5,129 nt of DNA, from positions 1 through 5,129 of the forward strand of contig JAUWBK010000092.1 of the NCBI GenBank assembly GCA_030605045.1, written 5' to 3'. Below, piece by piece: positions 1 to 5,112 of this stretch (positions within the stretch are counted from its first letter, which is position 1; every line of letters starts with the position of its first letter). The notes below the pieces were generated by a model that was given only the letters and a program-made list of their open reading frames with translations, was not told the DNA's origin and did not search any database. The position numbers were made by a program, and so were the translations under genes. Source of the stretch: Dehalococcoidia bacterium (GTDB taxonomy: Bacteria; Chloroflexota; Dehalococcoidia; Dehalococcoidales; RBG-16-60-22).

Positions 1-1
1 T

Positions 2-235
2 ATCGAAATATTTGTTAAAGCCGGTGCTGCGGTCAGCACGCCAACCTGTGGTCCTTGCTGTGGCCTTCATATGGGGATTCTGGCTGCAGGCGAGCGGTGC
101 GTTTCTACCACCAACCGCAATTTTGTCGGCCGGATGGGCAGTCCTAAATCTGAAGTCTATCTGTCAAATCCAGCCGTTGCTGCCGCCAGTGCGGTGGCGG
201 GTAAGATTAGTAGTCCAGAAAAAGTTATCAGGTGA
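2..235 (+). CDS. leuC: 3-isopropylmalate dehydratase large subunit, C-terminal part (5' end outside window)
   Basis: This is the last 77 codons of LeuC, the iron-sulfur subunit of isopropylmalate isomerase, which with LeuD converts 2-isopropylmalate to 3-isopropylmalate in leucine synthesis in the cytoplasm. The visible part contains PTCGPCCG; the Cys-x-x-Cys pair encoded at 47-58 supplies two of the three ligands of the [4Fe-4S] cluster in the aconitase family. It is followed by the family signature GERCVSTTNRNFVGRMG, whose arginines belong to the substrate-binding region, and by a typical C-terminus (SEVYLSNPAVAAASAVAG). The reading frame is open from the window edge to TGA at 233-235. Roughly 340 residues should lie upstream, judging from the usual family length of about 420. 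It is the first visible gene of a leucine operon, but leuD does not follow directly. An overlapping open frame on the same strand, starting at ATG 12, is a shadow over this stretch. Confidence 0.95.
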   Translation: MEIFVKAGAAVSTPTCGPCCGLHMGILAAGERCVSTTNRNFVGRMGSPKSEVYLSNPAVAAASAVAGKISSPEKVIR

Positions 236-239
236 GGAG
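234..239 (+). promoter_or_regulatory. Shine-Dalgarno sequence fixing a TTG start
   Basis: GAGGAG overlaps the TGA stop of leuC and sits 6 bases upstream of the TTG at 246. No ATG or GTG in the right frame lies near this site, so it decides the start of the following flavoprotein gene. The overlap with the leuC stop suggests that translation of the two genes is coupled. Confidence 0.7.
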
Positions 240-245
240 AGCTAT

Positions 246-731
246 TTGCCAAGAAACGCACCAAAATTTCACCTGCGGAGAAAAGACAAGGAAATTACCG
301 ATATTGGCGAGATTGAGGAGATAATCAGAAGGGCACAAGTTTGTCGCCTTGGCTTGGTTGATGGTGATGAGCCTTATGTGGTTCCAGTATGTTTTGGCTA
401 CGAGAGAAATGCACTTTATTTCCACAGTGCTTTGGAGGGGCGCAAAATTGAACTTATCAAGAGAAACAATAAAGTTTGCTTTGAAATAGATACTGATATG
501 GAAATATTGGGCGGTGAGCAGGCCTGTGGCTTCACAACGAGGTATCGGAGTATTATTGGGGTTGGTCGAGCCCATATCTTGGATAATGATGATGAAAAAA
601 TTCACGGCTTAAGCGTGCTGATGAAACAATATACTAAAGGCGAGTTCAGCTTTCCTAAAGAGAAATTGGCGCTGGCTTTGGTGGTAAGAATTGATATTGA
701 GAGCGTTACTGGCAAGCAATCTGGATATTAA
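246..731 (+). CDS. Pyridoxamine 5'-phosphate oxidase-fold family protein, NimA-like putative flavoprotein
   Basis: The 161-residue product matches the NimA/PNPOx-like split-barrel family: small cytoplasmic proteins that usually bind FMN (some F420 or heme), including the 5-nitroimidazole reductases. Visible signatures are an RRKDKEITD N-terminus, an EIEEIIRRAQVCRLGLVDGD helix-strand, EPYVVPVCFGYE, the ALYFHSALEGRKIELI segment typical of flavin contacts, then VCFEIDTD, YRSIIGVGRAHI and a C-terminal VVRIDIESVTGKQSG. The length fits the family (about 150-165). The start is TTG at 246, chosen for its Shine-Dalgarno sequence and because homology begins near KFHLRRKDKE. The frame stays open back to ATG 12, but that part overlaps leuC and encodes nothing family-like. 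The gene sits between leuC and leuD, where no leucine enzyme is missing, so a pathway role is doubtful. Sampled bases 541-660 are 41% G+C against 57% for 1621-1740 in leuB, which hints at a different origin. The physiological substrate is unknown. Confidence 0.85.
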   Translation: MPRNAPKFHLRRKDKEITDIGEIEEIIRRAQVCRLGLVDGDEPYVVPVCFGYERNALYFHSALEGRKIELIKRNNKVCFEIDTDMEILGGEQACGFTTRYRSIIGVGRAHILDNDDEKIHGLSVLMKQYTKGEFSFPKEKLALALVVRIDIESVTGKQSGY

Positions 732-752
732 TTTTTAGCTAGAGAGGAAGCC

Positions 753-848
753 ATGGCGAAAACACGCAAAAGCTGGCGGGAAAAACTAGCTGATAGCAAA
801 GACCTGCTCAAAGTAAAGGATTTTGAGAAGGCTCTGCAAGTATTGTAA
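753..848 (+). pseudogene. 31-codon ORF, possible N-terminal remnant of an MGMT-like gene
   Basis: ATG at 753 is preceded by AGAGGA about 4 bases upstream, and the frame runs to TAA at 846-848, giving 31 residues. The beginning, MAKTRKSWREKLADSKDL, resembles from memory the start of small MGMT-family (alkylguanine-DNA-methyltransferase-like) proteins of anaerobic bacteria, which go on for well over 100 residues with a KMSKRWG-type segment. That continuation and the Pro-Cys-His-Arg active-site region are absent; the frame ends after FEKALQVL and leuD's ribosome binding site begins 18 bases later. This suggests a truncated relic left by deletion. Alternatives are a real small protein or a leader peptide: it has five leucines in 31 residues, but no run of leucine codons and no visible attenuator. 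The homology is recalled, not searched, so confidence is modest. Confidence 0.4.
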
Positions 849-880
849 CTCCAAAACACCTTAAATAAGGAGGCTCCCCA

Positions 881-1381
881 ATGCTAAAAGGCAAAGTTCA
901 TAAATACGGGGCTGATGTTAATACTGACGTCATTATCCCGGCGCGTTACCTGAATGTTTATGACGCCGCTGAGCTGGCCAAGCACTGCATGGAAGACCTC
1001 GATGAGGATTTCCTGAAGCGAGTGCAACCGGGGGATATCATAATGGCGACCACCAACTTCGGTTGCGGCTCATCACGGGAGCATGCGCCAATGGCAATTA
1101 AAGCCGTCGGCATTTCCTGTGTCATCGCCAAAAGCTTTGCCCGTATCTTCTTCCGAAATTCTATAGATATCGGTTTACCGCTACTTGAGTGCGAGGAAGC
1201 AGTTGATAAAACAGAGAACGGTGATACTCTGGAAGTTGACCTGTCCCGCGGCGAAATAAAAAATCTGACCAAGGGCATGACTTTTACCGCCCGCCCTTAT
1301 CCTGATTTTATGACCGAAATTATTTCCGCCGGTGGACTTATTGAATATACCAAGAAGAGATTAACGAGTCGGAGGGTCTAA
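881..1381 (+). CDS. leuD: 3-isopropylmalate dehydratase small subunit
   Basis: LeuD is the swivel-domain subunit that pairs with LeuC to form isopropylmalate isomerase. The 166-residue product is the short form found in archaea and many anaerobes (the enterobacterial form is about 200). Signatures are VNTDVIIPARYL at residues 13-24, where the loop after Pro20 contributes to substrate choice, the hallmark TNFGCGSSREHAP at 58-70, and IAKSFARIFFRNSIDIGLPLLEC at about 82-104. The ATG at 881 has a near-perfect AAGGAGG at 867-873 with a 7-base spacer. The same short family also includes homoaconitase-type enzymes; the adjacent leuC and leuB favour the leucine role. leuB starts one base after this gene's stop, so the two are almost certainly co-transcribed and probably translationally coupled. 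Confidence 0.95.
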   Translation: MLKGKVHKYGADVNTDVIIPARYLNVYDAAELAKHCMEDLDEDFLKRVQPGDIIMATTNFGCGSSREHAPMAIKAVGISCVIAKSFARIFFRNSIDIGLPLLECEEAVDKTENGDTLEVDLSRGEIKNLTKGMTFTARPYPDFMTEIISAGGLIEYTKKRLTSRRV

Positions 1382-1382
1382 A

Positions 1383-2477
1383 ATGAAGTTTAACCTGGTG
1401 GTATTACCCGGTGATGGTATTGGTCCCGAGATTACTGATGAGGCAGTCAGGGTATTGCAGGCGGTAGGCGAAAAATTCGGACATAATTTTGATTTGCGCT
1501 ACGGACTGATGGGTGGGGTAGCCATTGATGAGCGAGGAACATCCCTTCCCCCCGAGACGCTGAAAATGAGCCGGAATTGTGATGCGGTATTATTAGGCGC
1601 TGTTGGTGGTCCCAAGTGGGATGACCCTCAGGCTAAAGACCGCCCCGAAGATGGCATGCTGGCACTGAGGAAGAAGCTGGGGCTGTTTGCCAACCTGCGT
1701 CCGGTGAAAACCTTGCCGATGCTGGTTAACTCGACCAACCTGAAGCCAGAGGTTGTTGAAGGAGTAGATTTCGTCTTTGTTCGTGAGCTTACCGGTGGTC
1801 TTTATTTTGGGCGGCCCAAAAAACGGTGGCAGACACCCAAAGGACGGCTGGGAGTTGATACTATGCTCTACTCTGAGCAGGAGATCGCACGTATAGTCAG
1901 GGTCGGTTTTGAGCTGGCTCGAGGCCGAAGCAAAAAGTTAGTCTCCGTGGATAAAGCTAATGTCCTTGAAGTTTCCCGGCTGTGGCGGCAGGTGGCAATA
2001 GAAGTATCGCAAAACTATCCTGATGTCGAATTGGAGCACATGCTGGTCGATGCCTGTGCCATGCGGCTGATTCAAAACCCAAAGCACTTTGATGTTCTGG
2101 TCTCCGAGAATACTTTTGGTGACATTCTTACTGATGAGGCATCAATGCTGGCTGGGTCTTTGGGGATGCTGCCTTCAGCTAGCTTGGCTGGTGTGCCCCA
2201 GGAAGGAGTCAGAATATTCGGTCTGTATGAACCTATCCACGGCAGTGCCCCACGCCGCGCTGGTTTGAACATGGCTAACCCCATTGCCACTATTTTGAGT
2301 ATAGCTATGATGCTGCGTTATTCCTGCGGTTTAGCCAAGGAAGCACAGGCGGTTGAGACAGCAGTTACTGAGGTATTAGAGGAAGGCTACCGCACCTATG
2401 ACATCATGGACGAAGGTAAAACCAAGGTCGGGACTAAGGAGATGGGCCAATTAATTGCCGGGAAGGTACGGGGCTAA
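1383..2477 (+). CDS. leuB: 3-isopropylmalate dehydrogenase with unusual coenzyme-pocket residues
   Basis: LeuB oxidatively decarboxylates 3-isopropylmalate to 2-oxoisocaproate, the step before the final transamination to leucine. The 364 residues are full family length. Residues matching the Thermus thermophilus active site are R96, R106, R134, Y141, K191, D223, D247 and D251, in the motifs LFANLRPVK, VRELTGGLYFG, DKANVLEVSRLWR and ENTFGDILTDEASM. The start has GGAGGG at 1371-1376 inside the end of leuD, and ATG follows leuD's TAA by one base. The odd point is the adenosine-binding loop: residues 286-300 read HGSAPRRAGLNMANP, whereas NAD-dependent enzymes have HGSAPDIAGKGIANP. Asp278 and Ile279 (Thermus numbering), which favour NAD, are both arginine here (R291, R292). 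In E. coli NADP-dependent isocitrate dehydrogenase these positions are Lys344 and Tyr345. Preference for NADP is therefore possible but unproven. Isocitrate or homoisocitrate dehydrogenase identity is unlikely given length, motifs and context. Confidence 0.93.
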   Translation: MKFNLVVLPGDGIGPEITDEAVRVLQAVGEKFGHNFDLRYGLMGGVAIDERGTSLPPETLKMSRNCDAVLLGAVGGPKWDDPQAKDRPEDGMLALRKKLGLFANLRPVKTLPMLVNSTNLKPEVVEGVDFVFVRELTGGLYFGRPKKRWQTPKGRLGVDTMLYSEQEIARIVRVGFELARGRSKKLVSVDKANVLEVSRLWRQVAIEVSQNYPDVELEHMLVDACAMRLIQNPKHFDVLVSENTFGDILTDEASMLAGSLGMLPSASLAGVPQEGVRIFGLYEPIHGSAPRRAGLNMANPIATILSIAMMLRYSCGLAKEAQAVETAVTEVLEEGYRTYDIMDEGKTKVGTKEMGQLIAGKVRG

Positions 2478-2504
2478 AAATAACTTAATTTAACCCTATA
2501 CCAC

Positions 2505-2960
2505 TTATTTTGATTTCTTCTGCATAAGCTCAATCGAAACCCCACCAACCGCGTCAGTATCGAAGTAAGCCCATTTGACGTTGGGCGATTCCCCGCTCTG
2601 GGTAATACTAAACCCTTTCTCGGCCATTTTGGCTGTCTCTTGGTCAAGGTCATCGACAAAGAAGCCGATGTGCTGAATACCCTCTCCTTTTTTCTCTAAA
2701 AACTCCTTGACCGGAGTTTCACCTTCAAGCGGTTCCACTACCTCGAAGGCTATATCTCCTATTCCCCCTTCAGCCTGTCTTAGGTCTATCTGATAATCGA
2801 CTGGTTTACCCCGTACCTTTTTCTCAGTCAAGTGAACTGTTCCTTCTGGCCCGATAAGGGGCGGGAATGGCCCAATACCTAGAGATTGATAGAACTCAAT
2901 TGCTTTCTTCATGTCCTTGACAATTACTGCTATGTGGTGGAACTTCCAGTTTTTGTGCAT
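2505..2960 (-). CDS. VOC-superfamily metalloprotein, methylmalonyl-CoA epimerase/glyoxalase-like
   Basis: The 151-residue protein is a two-module vicinal oxygen chelate fold. The first beta-alpha-beta module begins HHIAVIVKDMKKAIEFYQSLG (residues 8-28) and the second IQHIGFFVDDLDQETAKMAEKG (95-116). The four expected metal ligands can be placed at H9, E73 (in IAFEVVEP), H97 and E144 (in GVSIELMQ); methylmalonyl-CoA epimerase has His, Gln, His, Glu at these places. The Gln-to-Glu ligand position is closer to glyoxalase I-like members, so a general VOC call is safer than epimerase. No methylmalonyl-CoA mutase gene is visible nearby. The ATG at 2960 has GGAAGGAG (2968-2975) 7 bases upstream. The gene is convergent with leuB, with only 27 bases between the stops, and follows the SagB-type gene by 91 bases with its own putative promoter. 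Substrate unknown. Confidence 0.85.
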   Translation of the reverse strand: MHKNWKFHHIAVIVKDMKKAIEFYQSLGIGPFPPLIGPEGTVHLTEKKVRGKPVDYQIDLRQAEGGIGDIAFEVVEPLEGETPVKEFLEKKGEGIQHIGFFVDDLDQETAKMAEKGFSITQSGESPNVKWAYFDTDAVGGVSIELMQKKSK

Positions 2961-3007
2961 AATATCTCTCCTTCCTACAAGCTTTGTTCTCTGAAAAGAC
3001 TACCCCT

Positions 3008-3038
3008 ATTATACACTGTGACTTGCCTTTAATCTCAA
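3008..3038 (-). promoter_or_regulatory. Putative sigma-70-type promoter for the VOC gene
   Basis: On the minus strand TTGAGA (3033-3038) is followed after 19 bases by a consensus TATAAT (3008-3013). Transcription would start near 3001, about 40 bases before the ATG at 2960. The spacer is longer than the ideal 17, so the -35 assignment is uncertain; the -10 is strong. If it is real, the VOC gene need not depend on read-through from the upstream SagB-type gene. Confidence 0.45.
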
Positions 3039-3051
3039 GTCGATTTCCCGG

Positions 3052-3666
3052 CTAAGCCAGCCTGCCCACTGGCATAATGTACAAGGGCTTGTATTGCTTA
3101 TCTAGTTGCAGAACTTCTCTGACCGACTCGTCATGGAAAGCACCAATGGCTACTGTCGCCAGGCCGAGGGCAGTGGCTTGAAGGTAAACATTTTGCCCGG
3201 CATGCCCCGCCTCCATATGAACATATCTTTCCCCTCTAGTCCCGTACTGCCTCAGTGTCCGCTCGTATACGGCGCAAATAACAATATCTATCGGGGCTTC
3301 ATAGATGAATTCCTGGCCTAGTGCTGCTCTGGCTAGTTCTAATCTCATGTCTCCCTGGTGATGCAGCGTCAAAGAGTGATTCTCTGGATGGTAGTGATAT
3401 ATACCCTCGCTTATTTGTTCAATACAATTGGCGCCGCAAACGACAAAGATTTCCAGTGGGTAGGTAGCTCCGGCACTAGGCACTGTCCTGTTCCAAGAAG
3501 TCTCGCTGGTACCTTGGGCGGCCCACAATATTTGTGATAGCTGCCATTGGGAGATAGGCTGGGGAGTGAAATACCTGATTGACTTCCTTCGGGCAATAGC
3601 TTCCTCCAGTGACATACTGCCTCTTTGGTTTGGCGAGGGTAGATAGACTTGTGTCGATTGACTCAT
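3052..3666 (-). CDS. SagB/ThcOx-type nitroreductase-family dehydrogenase
   Basis: The 204-residue protein belongs to the FMN-dependent nitroreductase superfamily, in the SagB-type branch named after oxidases that make thiazoles and oxazoles in modified peptides. Features in order are LPSPNQRGSMSLEEAIARR (residues 9-27) and KSIRYF, which contribute to phosphate contacts of FMN; RTVPSAGATYPLEIFVV (60-76); GIYHYHPENHSLTLH (88-102); an RGERYVHMEAGHAGQNVYLQ segment (144-163); ALGLATVAIGAF; and a terminal PLYIMPVGR. There is no signal peptide or membrane segment, so it is probably cytoplasmic. The ATG at 3666 has only a weak GTAGAG abutting it. An internal Met18 has a better GAGG site, but homology normally covers the LPxPxxxG segment before it, and a stop lies three codons upstream of ATG 3666. 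No cyclodehydratase, precursor peptide or transporter is nearby, so a role in peptide modification is not supported; it is more likely a stand-alone oxidoreductase of unknown substrate. Confidence 0.88.
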   Translation of the reverse strand: MSQSTQVYLPSPNQRGSMSLEEAIARRKSIRYFTPQPISQWQLSQILWAAQGTSETSWNRTVPSAGATYPLEIFVVCGANCIEQISEGIYHYHPENHSLTLHHQGDMRLELARAALGQEFIYEAPIDIVICAVYERTLRQYGTRGERYVHMEAGHAGQNVYLQATALGLATVAIGAFHDESVREVLQLDKQYKPLYIMPVGRLA

Positions 3667-3693
3667 CTCTACTTATTGCTCTATGTAGATTGC

Positions 3694-3703
3694 GAAAGCT
3701 TTC
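3694..3703. repeat. 10-bp perfect palindrome in the divergent intergenic region
   Basis: GAAAGCTTTC is its own reverse complement. It lies in the presumed 5' leader of the SagB-type gene and overlaps the weak -35 of the plus-strand promoter. It could be a regulator half of a shared control region or chance; the central AAAGCTTT is a simple A/T-rich palindrome. Confidence 0.3.
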
Positions 3704-3728
3704 CGCTTTTTCAAGCATTTAGTATAAT
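3700..3728 (+). promoter_or_regulatory. Putative promoter for the two-gene unknown operon
   Basis: A consensus TATAAT at 3723-3728 is preceded after 17 bases by TTTCCG (3700-3705), a poor -35 with three of six matches. Transcription would start near 3735, about 57 bases before the ATG at 3792. It overlaps the opposite-strand promoter, so the two transcripts would diverge from almost the same point. The weak -35 suggests low activity or activator dependence. Confidence 0.4.
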
Positions 3729-3753
3729 ACTTAAAGAGAGTGATGTTTGGCAA
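3724..3753 (-). promoter_or_regulatory. Putative promoter for the SagB-type dehydrogenase gene
   Basis: On the minus strand TTGCCA (3748-3753) and TATTAT (3724-3729) each match the sigma-70 consensus at five of six positions and are separated by 18 bases. Transcription would begin near 3717, leaving a leader of about 50 bases before ATG 3666. The -10 lies inside the left arm of the 11-bp inverted repeat, so a protein bound there could block it. Confidence 0.55.
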
Positions 3754-3770
3754 GGTAGCTTAAGTATTAT
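3724..3770. repeat. 11-bp perfect inverted repeat between divergent genes, candidate operator
   Basis: ATAATACTTAA at 3724-3734 and its exact reverse complement TTAAGTATTAT at 3760-3770 flank a 25-base spacer. The left arm overlaps the -10 of both putative divergent promoters. Arm centres are 36 bases apart, between three and four helical turns, which would suit two bound dimers or a looped structure. The left end also forms a small palindrome, AGTAT-A-ATACT (3721-3731). In RNA from the plus strand the arms could form an A/U-rich hairpin just before the ribosome binding site at 3780-3785. It is not a typical terminator: no U-run follows and the stem is A/U-rich. Confidence 0.5.
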
Positions 3771-3791
3771 CTTGGTAATGGAGAGTTTAAT

Positions 3792-4385
3792 ATGGGCGAA
3801 GAAATAAAAAGCGCCCTGGAAATAGCTATGGAGAAGGTGGATAAGCTGGGCGAGGTGACTGAGGAGGAACGCCTGAAATGGAAATATGTCCCGGAAGGAG
3901 AAAAACTAGCTGCCAGGTATCTTAAGCAAAATCTTAATTTACTGGCTGAGTTGAGCCAGTATGAAGAGAAGGCTAGAAAACATGTTACTGAGGGCGCTCA
4001 GGATATACTGACCAGAAATATTAACCTTCCCAGGAGAGATTTAGACCGAAGAAATAATAAAAAAGCTATGGACGGATTAAAAATTCTGAAGAATGATAAA
4101 GTAGGTGTGGAGAATATTTATAGCCGGCTAAGGCGTATCTTTGACCATTATGTTGAGCAGGGAGAGCAACAGCGAAAACAAGCTTATGAATCGTTAAAGG
4201 CCGAAGTTGAAGCCAGGATACAGCAGGCAGTGCAACAGCAGTTAGGGCCATTTGCCGGGATTAAAGTAGACGTTGAAAGTCAGCCGCAATTCCAAGAGGA
4301 ATGGCGCAAGGTGCAGGCTCAACTCGATTTACAATACATTAAACTTTTAGATGAGTGTAAGCATGAGCTCTCAGCGATACTTTAG
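3792..4385 (+). CDS. Conserved-looking soluble helical protein of unknown function (197 aa)
   Basis: I do not recognise a named family. The protein is highly charged and rich in Glu, Lys, Gln and Arg, with no signal peptide or membrane segment and a single cysteine near the C-terminus. Most of it should be alpha-helical: an N-terminal helix (residues 2-18), a helical stretch containing GEKLAARYLKQNLNLLAELS at about 36-55, a basic segment NLPRRDLDRRNNKKAM at 78-93, and a long coiled-coil-like region from about 105 to 150 (REQ-rich, ending RIQQAVQQQLGP). A short strand-like GIKVDVES then leads to a last helix. The ATG at 3792 has GGAGAG (3780-3785) with a 6-base spacer. It is the first gene of an apparent operon; the next gene starts 9 bases after its stop. 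An adaptor or scaffold role is only a guess from composition. Confidence 0.8.
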   Translation: MGEEIKSALEIAMEKVDKLGEVTEEERLKWKYVPEGEKLAARYLKQNLNLLAELSQYEEKARKHVTEGAQDILTRNINLPRRDLDRRNNKKAMDGLKILKNDKVGVENIYSRLRRIFDHYVEQGEQQRKQAYESLKAEVEARIQQAVQQQLGPFAGIKVDVESQPQFQEEWRKVQAQLDLQYIKLLDECKHELSAIL

Positions 4386-4394
4386 AGGAGACTG

Positions 4395-5096
4395 ATGGGT
4401 ACTGATGATGACCGAATTGAATACGCGGTCAGGCATACCGAGATATTAAGGCCGCCTAAGCAGAGCCTATCTACCTTTGGCACTACCAATATCTACTACT
4501 ATCTGGTTACTGAACCGACTTATTTGGAGTTAACCAAAGACGTCAATGAGACGGTGGTGAGAGAGGGTAGGGTGATTGCGGAAAGACCAAGGATTGTTAC
4601 CCCTTATTATCTTTCTAGACTGGAAGGATTTAGCTTGGAGGCGCGAAGGTATCTGGATGCCCTTATTAAAACCTATGGTCTTGATGCACCCGGACTCTTT
4701 TTCACCTACCGAAATGAACCGAAAGAACTTAACATCGTCTCGGCACACTGGCTGTCAGTAGTGGATAAGCTAAATGCTGAGATTGATAAGCGTGGTGACC
4801 CATTGACCTCTATCATTAAGGGCGAGGATGAACTCTGGGACGTCTCTCTGTTGAAGTTTATTTATGAAGTGGCCAGAAGTTCTCTCCCGCACCACATATC
4901 ACAGATGGGGGCAAGGGGACTCCTAGATATAGATTCCAGTGGTATTCCGGTTGGAGCCAGATTGAGGATTGAGGAACTCTTTCGAAAGACAACGAGGGGA
5001 GACTATGACCCTAACGAGCTAAAAAGCGAGCTTGACCGCTGGAACTTGTTTGCCGAGTATCAGGACCGATTTTTTGCCATTTTCAAGAAAAGGTGA
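4395..5096 (+). CDS. Conserved protein of unknown function (233 aa), second gene of operon
   Basis: I recall this kind of protein as a conserved hypothetical of Chloroflexota and related anaerobes, but know no function. It is soluble, with no signal peptide or membrane helix and no cysteines. Notable stretches likely to be conserved are TEILRPPKQSLSTFGTTNIY (residues 15-34), YYLVTEPTYLEL, VREGRVIAERPRIVTP, YLSRLEGFSLEARRYLDAL, KGEDELWDVSLLKFIYEVAR, and the C-terminal ELDRWNLFAEYQDRFFAIFKK. The central part after DVSLLKFIYEVARSSLPHHI, followed by RGLLDID and GARLRIEELF, reads like a small helical, possibly winged-helix-like unit, but no DNA-binding motif is certain. The start ATG 4395 has GAGGAG at 4385-4390, overlapping the TAG of the previous gene, so the two are probably translationally coupled and may act together. 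Confidence 0.82.
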   Translation: MGTDDDRIEYAVRHTEILRPPKQSLSTFGTTNIYYYLVTEPTYLELTKDVNETVVREGRVIAERPRIVTPYYLSRLEGFSLEARRYLDALIKTYGLDAPGLFFTYRNEPKELNIVSAHWLSVVDKLNAEIDKRGDPLTSIIKGEDELWDVSLLKFIYEVARSSLPHHISQMGARGLLDIDSSGIPVGARLRIEELFRKTTRGDYDPNELKSELDRWNLFAEYQDRFFAIFKKR

Positions 5097-5106
5097 CGAA
5101 CGTACC

Positions 5107-5112
5107 AGGAGG
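5107..5112 (+). promoter_or_regulatory. Consensus Shine-Dalgarno sequence at window edge, next gene probably begins here
   Basis: AGGAGG, 10 bases after the stop of the 233-aa gene, implies another operon member. No ATG, GTG or TTG lies at the normal 5-9 base distance. The options are GTG at 5126 (13-base spacer, long), a rare ATA at 5118 that would end at TGA three codons later, or a start beyond the window, which would be still farther away. The assignment cannot be settled from this window. Confidence 0.45.

Noticed and set aside
12..245. N-terminal extension of the NimA-like protein from ATG 12
   Set aside because: These bases encode the conserved LeuC C-terminus in another frame; the extension has no family similarity, and a good ribosome binding site marks TTG 246.
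753..848. Leucine leader peptide controlling leuD by attenuation
   Set aside because: Five leucines occur but only two are adjacent, no terminator/antiterminator hairpins are visible, and an attenuator would be expected before the first leu gene, not inside the operon.
958..1278. Open frames antisense to leuD, leuB, the NimA-like gene and the unknown pair
   Set aside because: They have no family similarity or consistent ribosome binding sites and mirror well-supported genes on the opposite strand.
2478..2504. Bidirectional terminator between convergent leuB and the VOC gene
   Set aside because: The 27 A/T-rich bases contain no stem with a plausible loop or U-run; termination must happen elsewhere or by Rho.
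3050..3058. Hairpin GGCT-A-AGCC at the end of the SagB-type gene as terminator
   Set aside because: Four base pairs with a one-base loop cannot form a stable hairpin, and no T-run follows on the minus strand.
779..3912. 13-base direct repeat GAAAAACTAGCTG near 780 and near 3900
   Set aside because: Both copies lie in coding frames for Glu-Lys-Leu-Ala in unrelated proteins; flanks do not match, so it is coincidence of codon choice.
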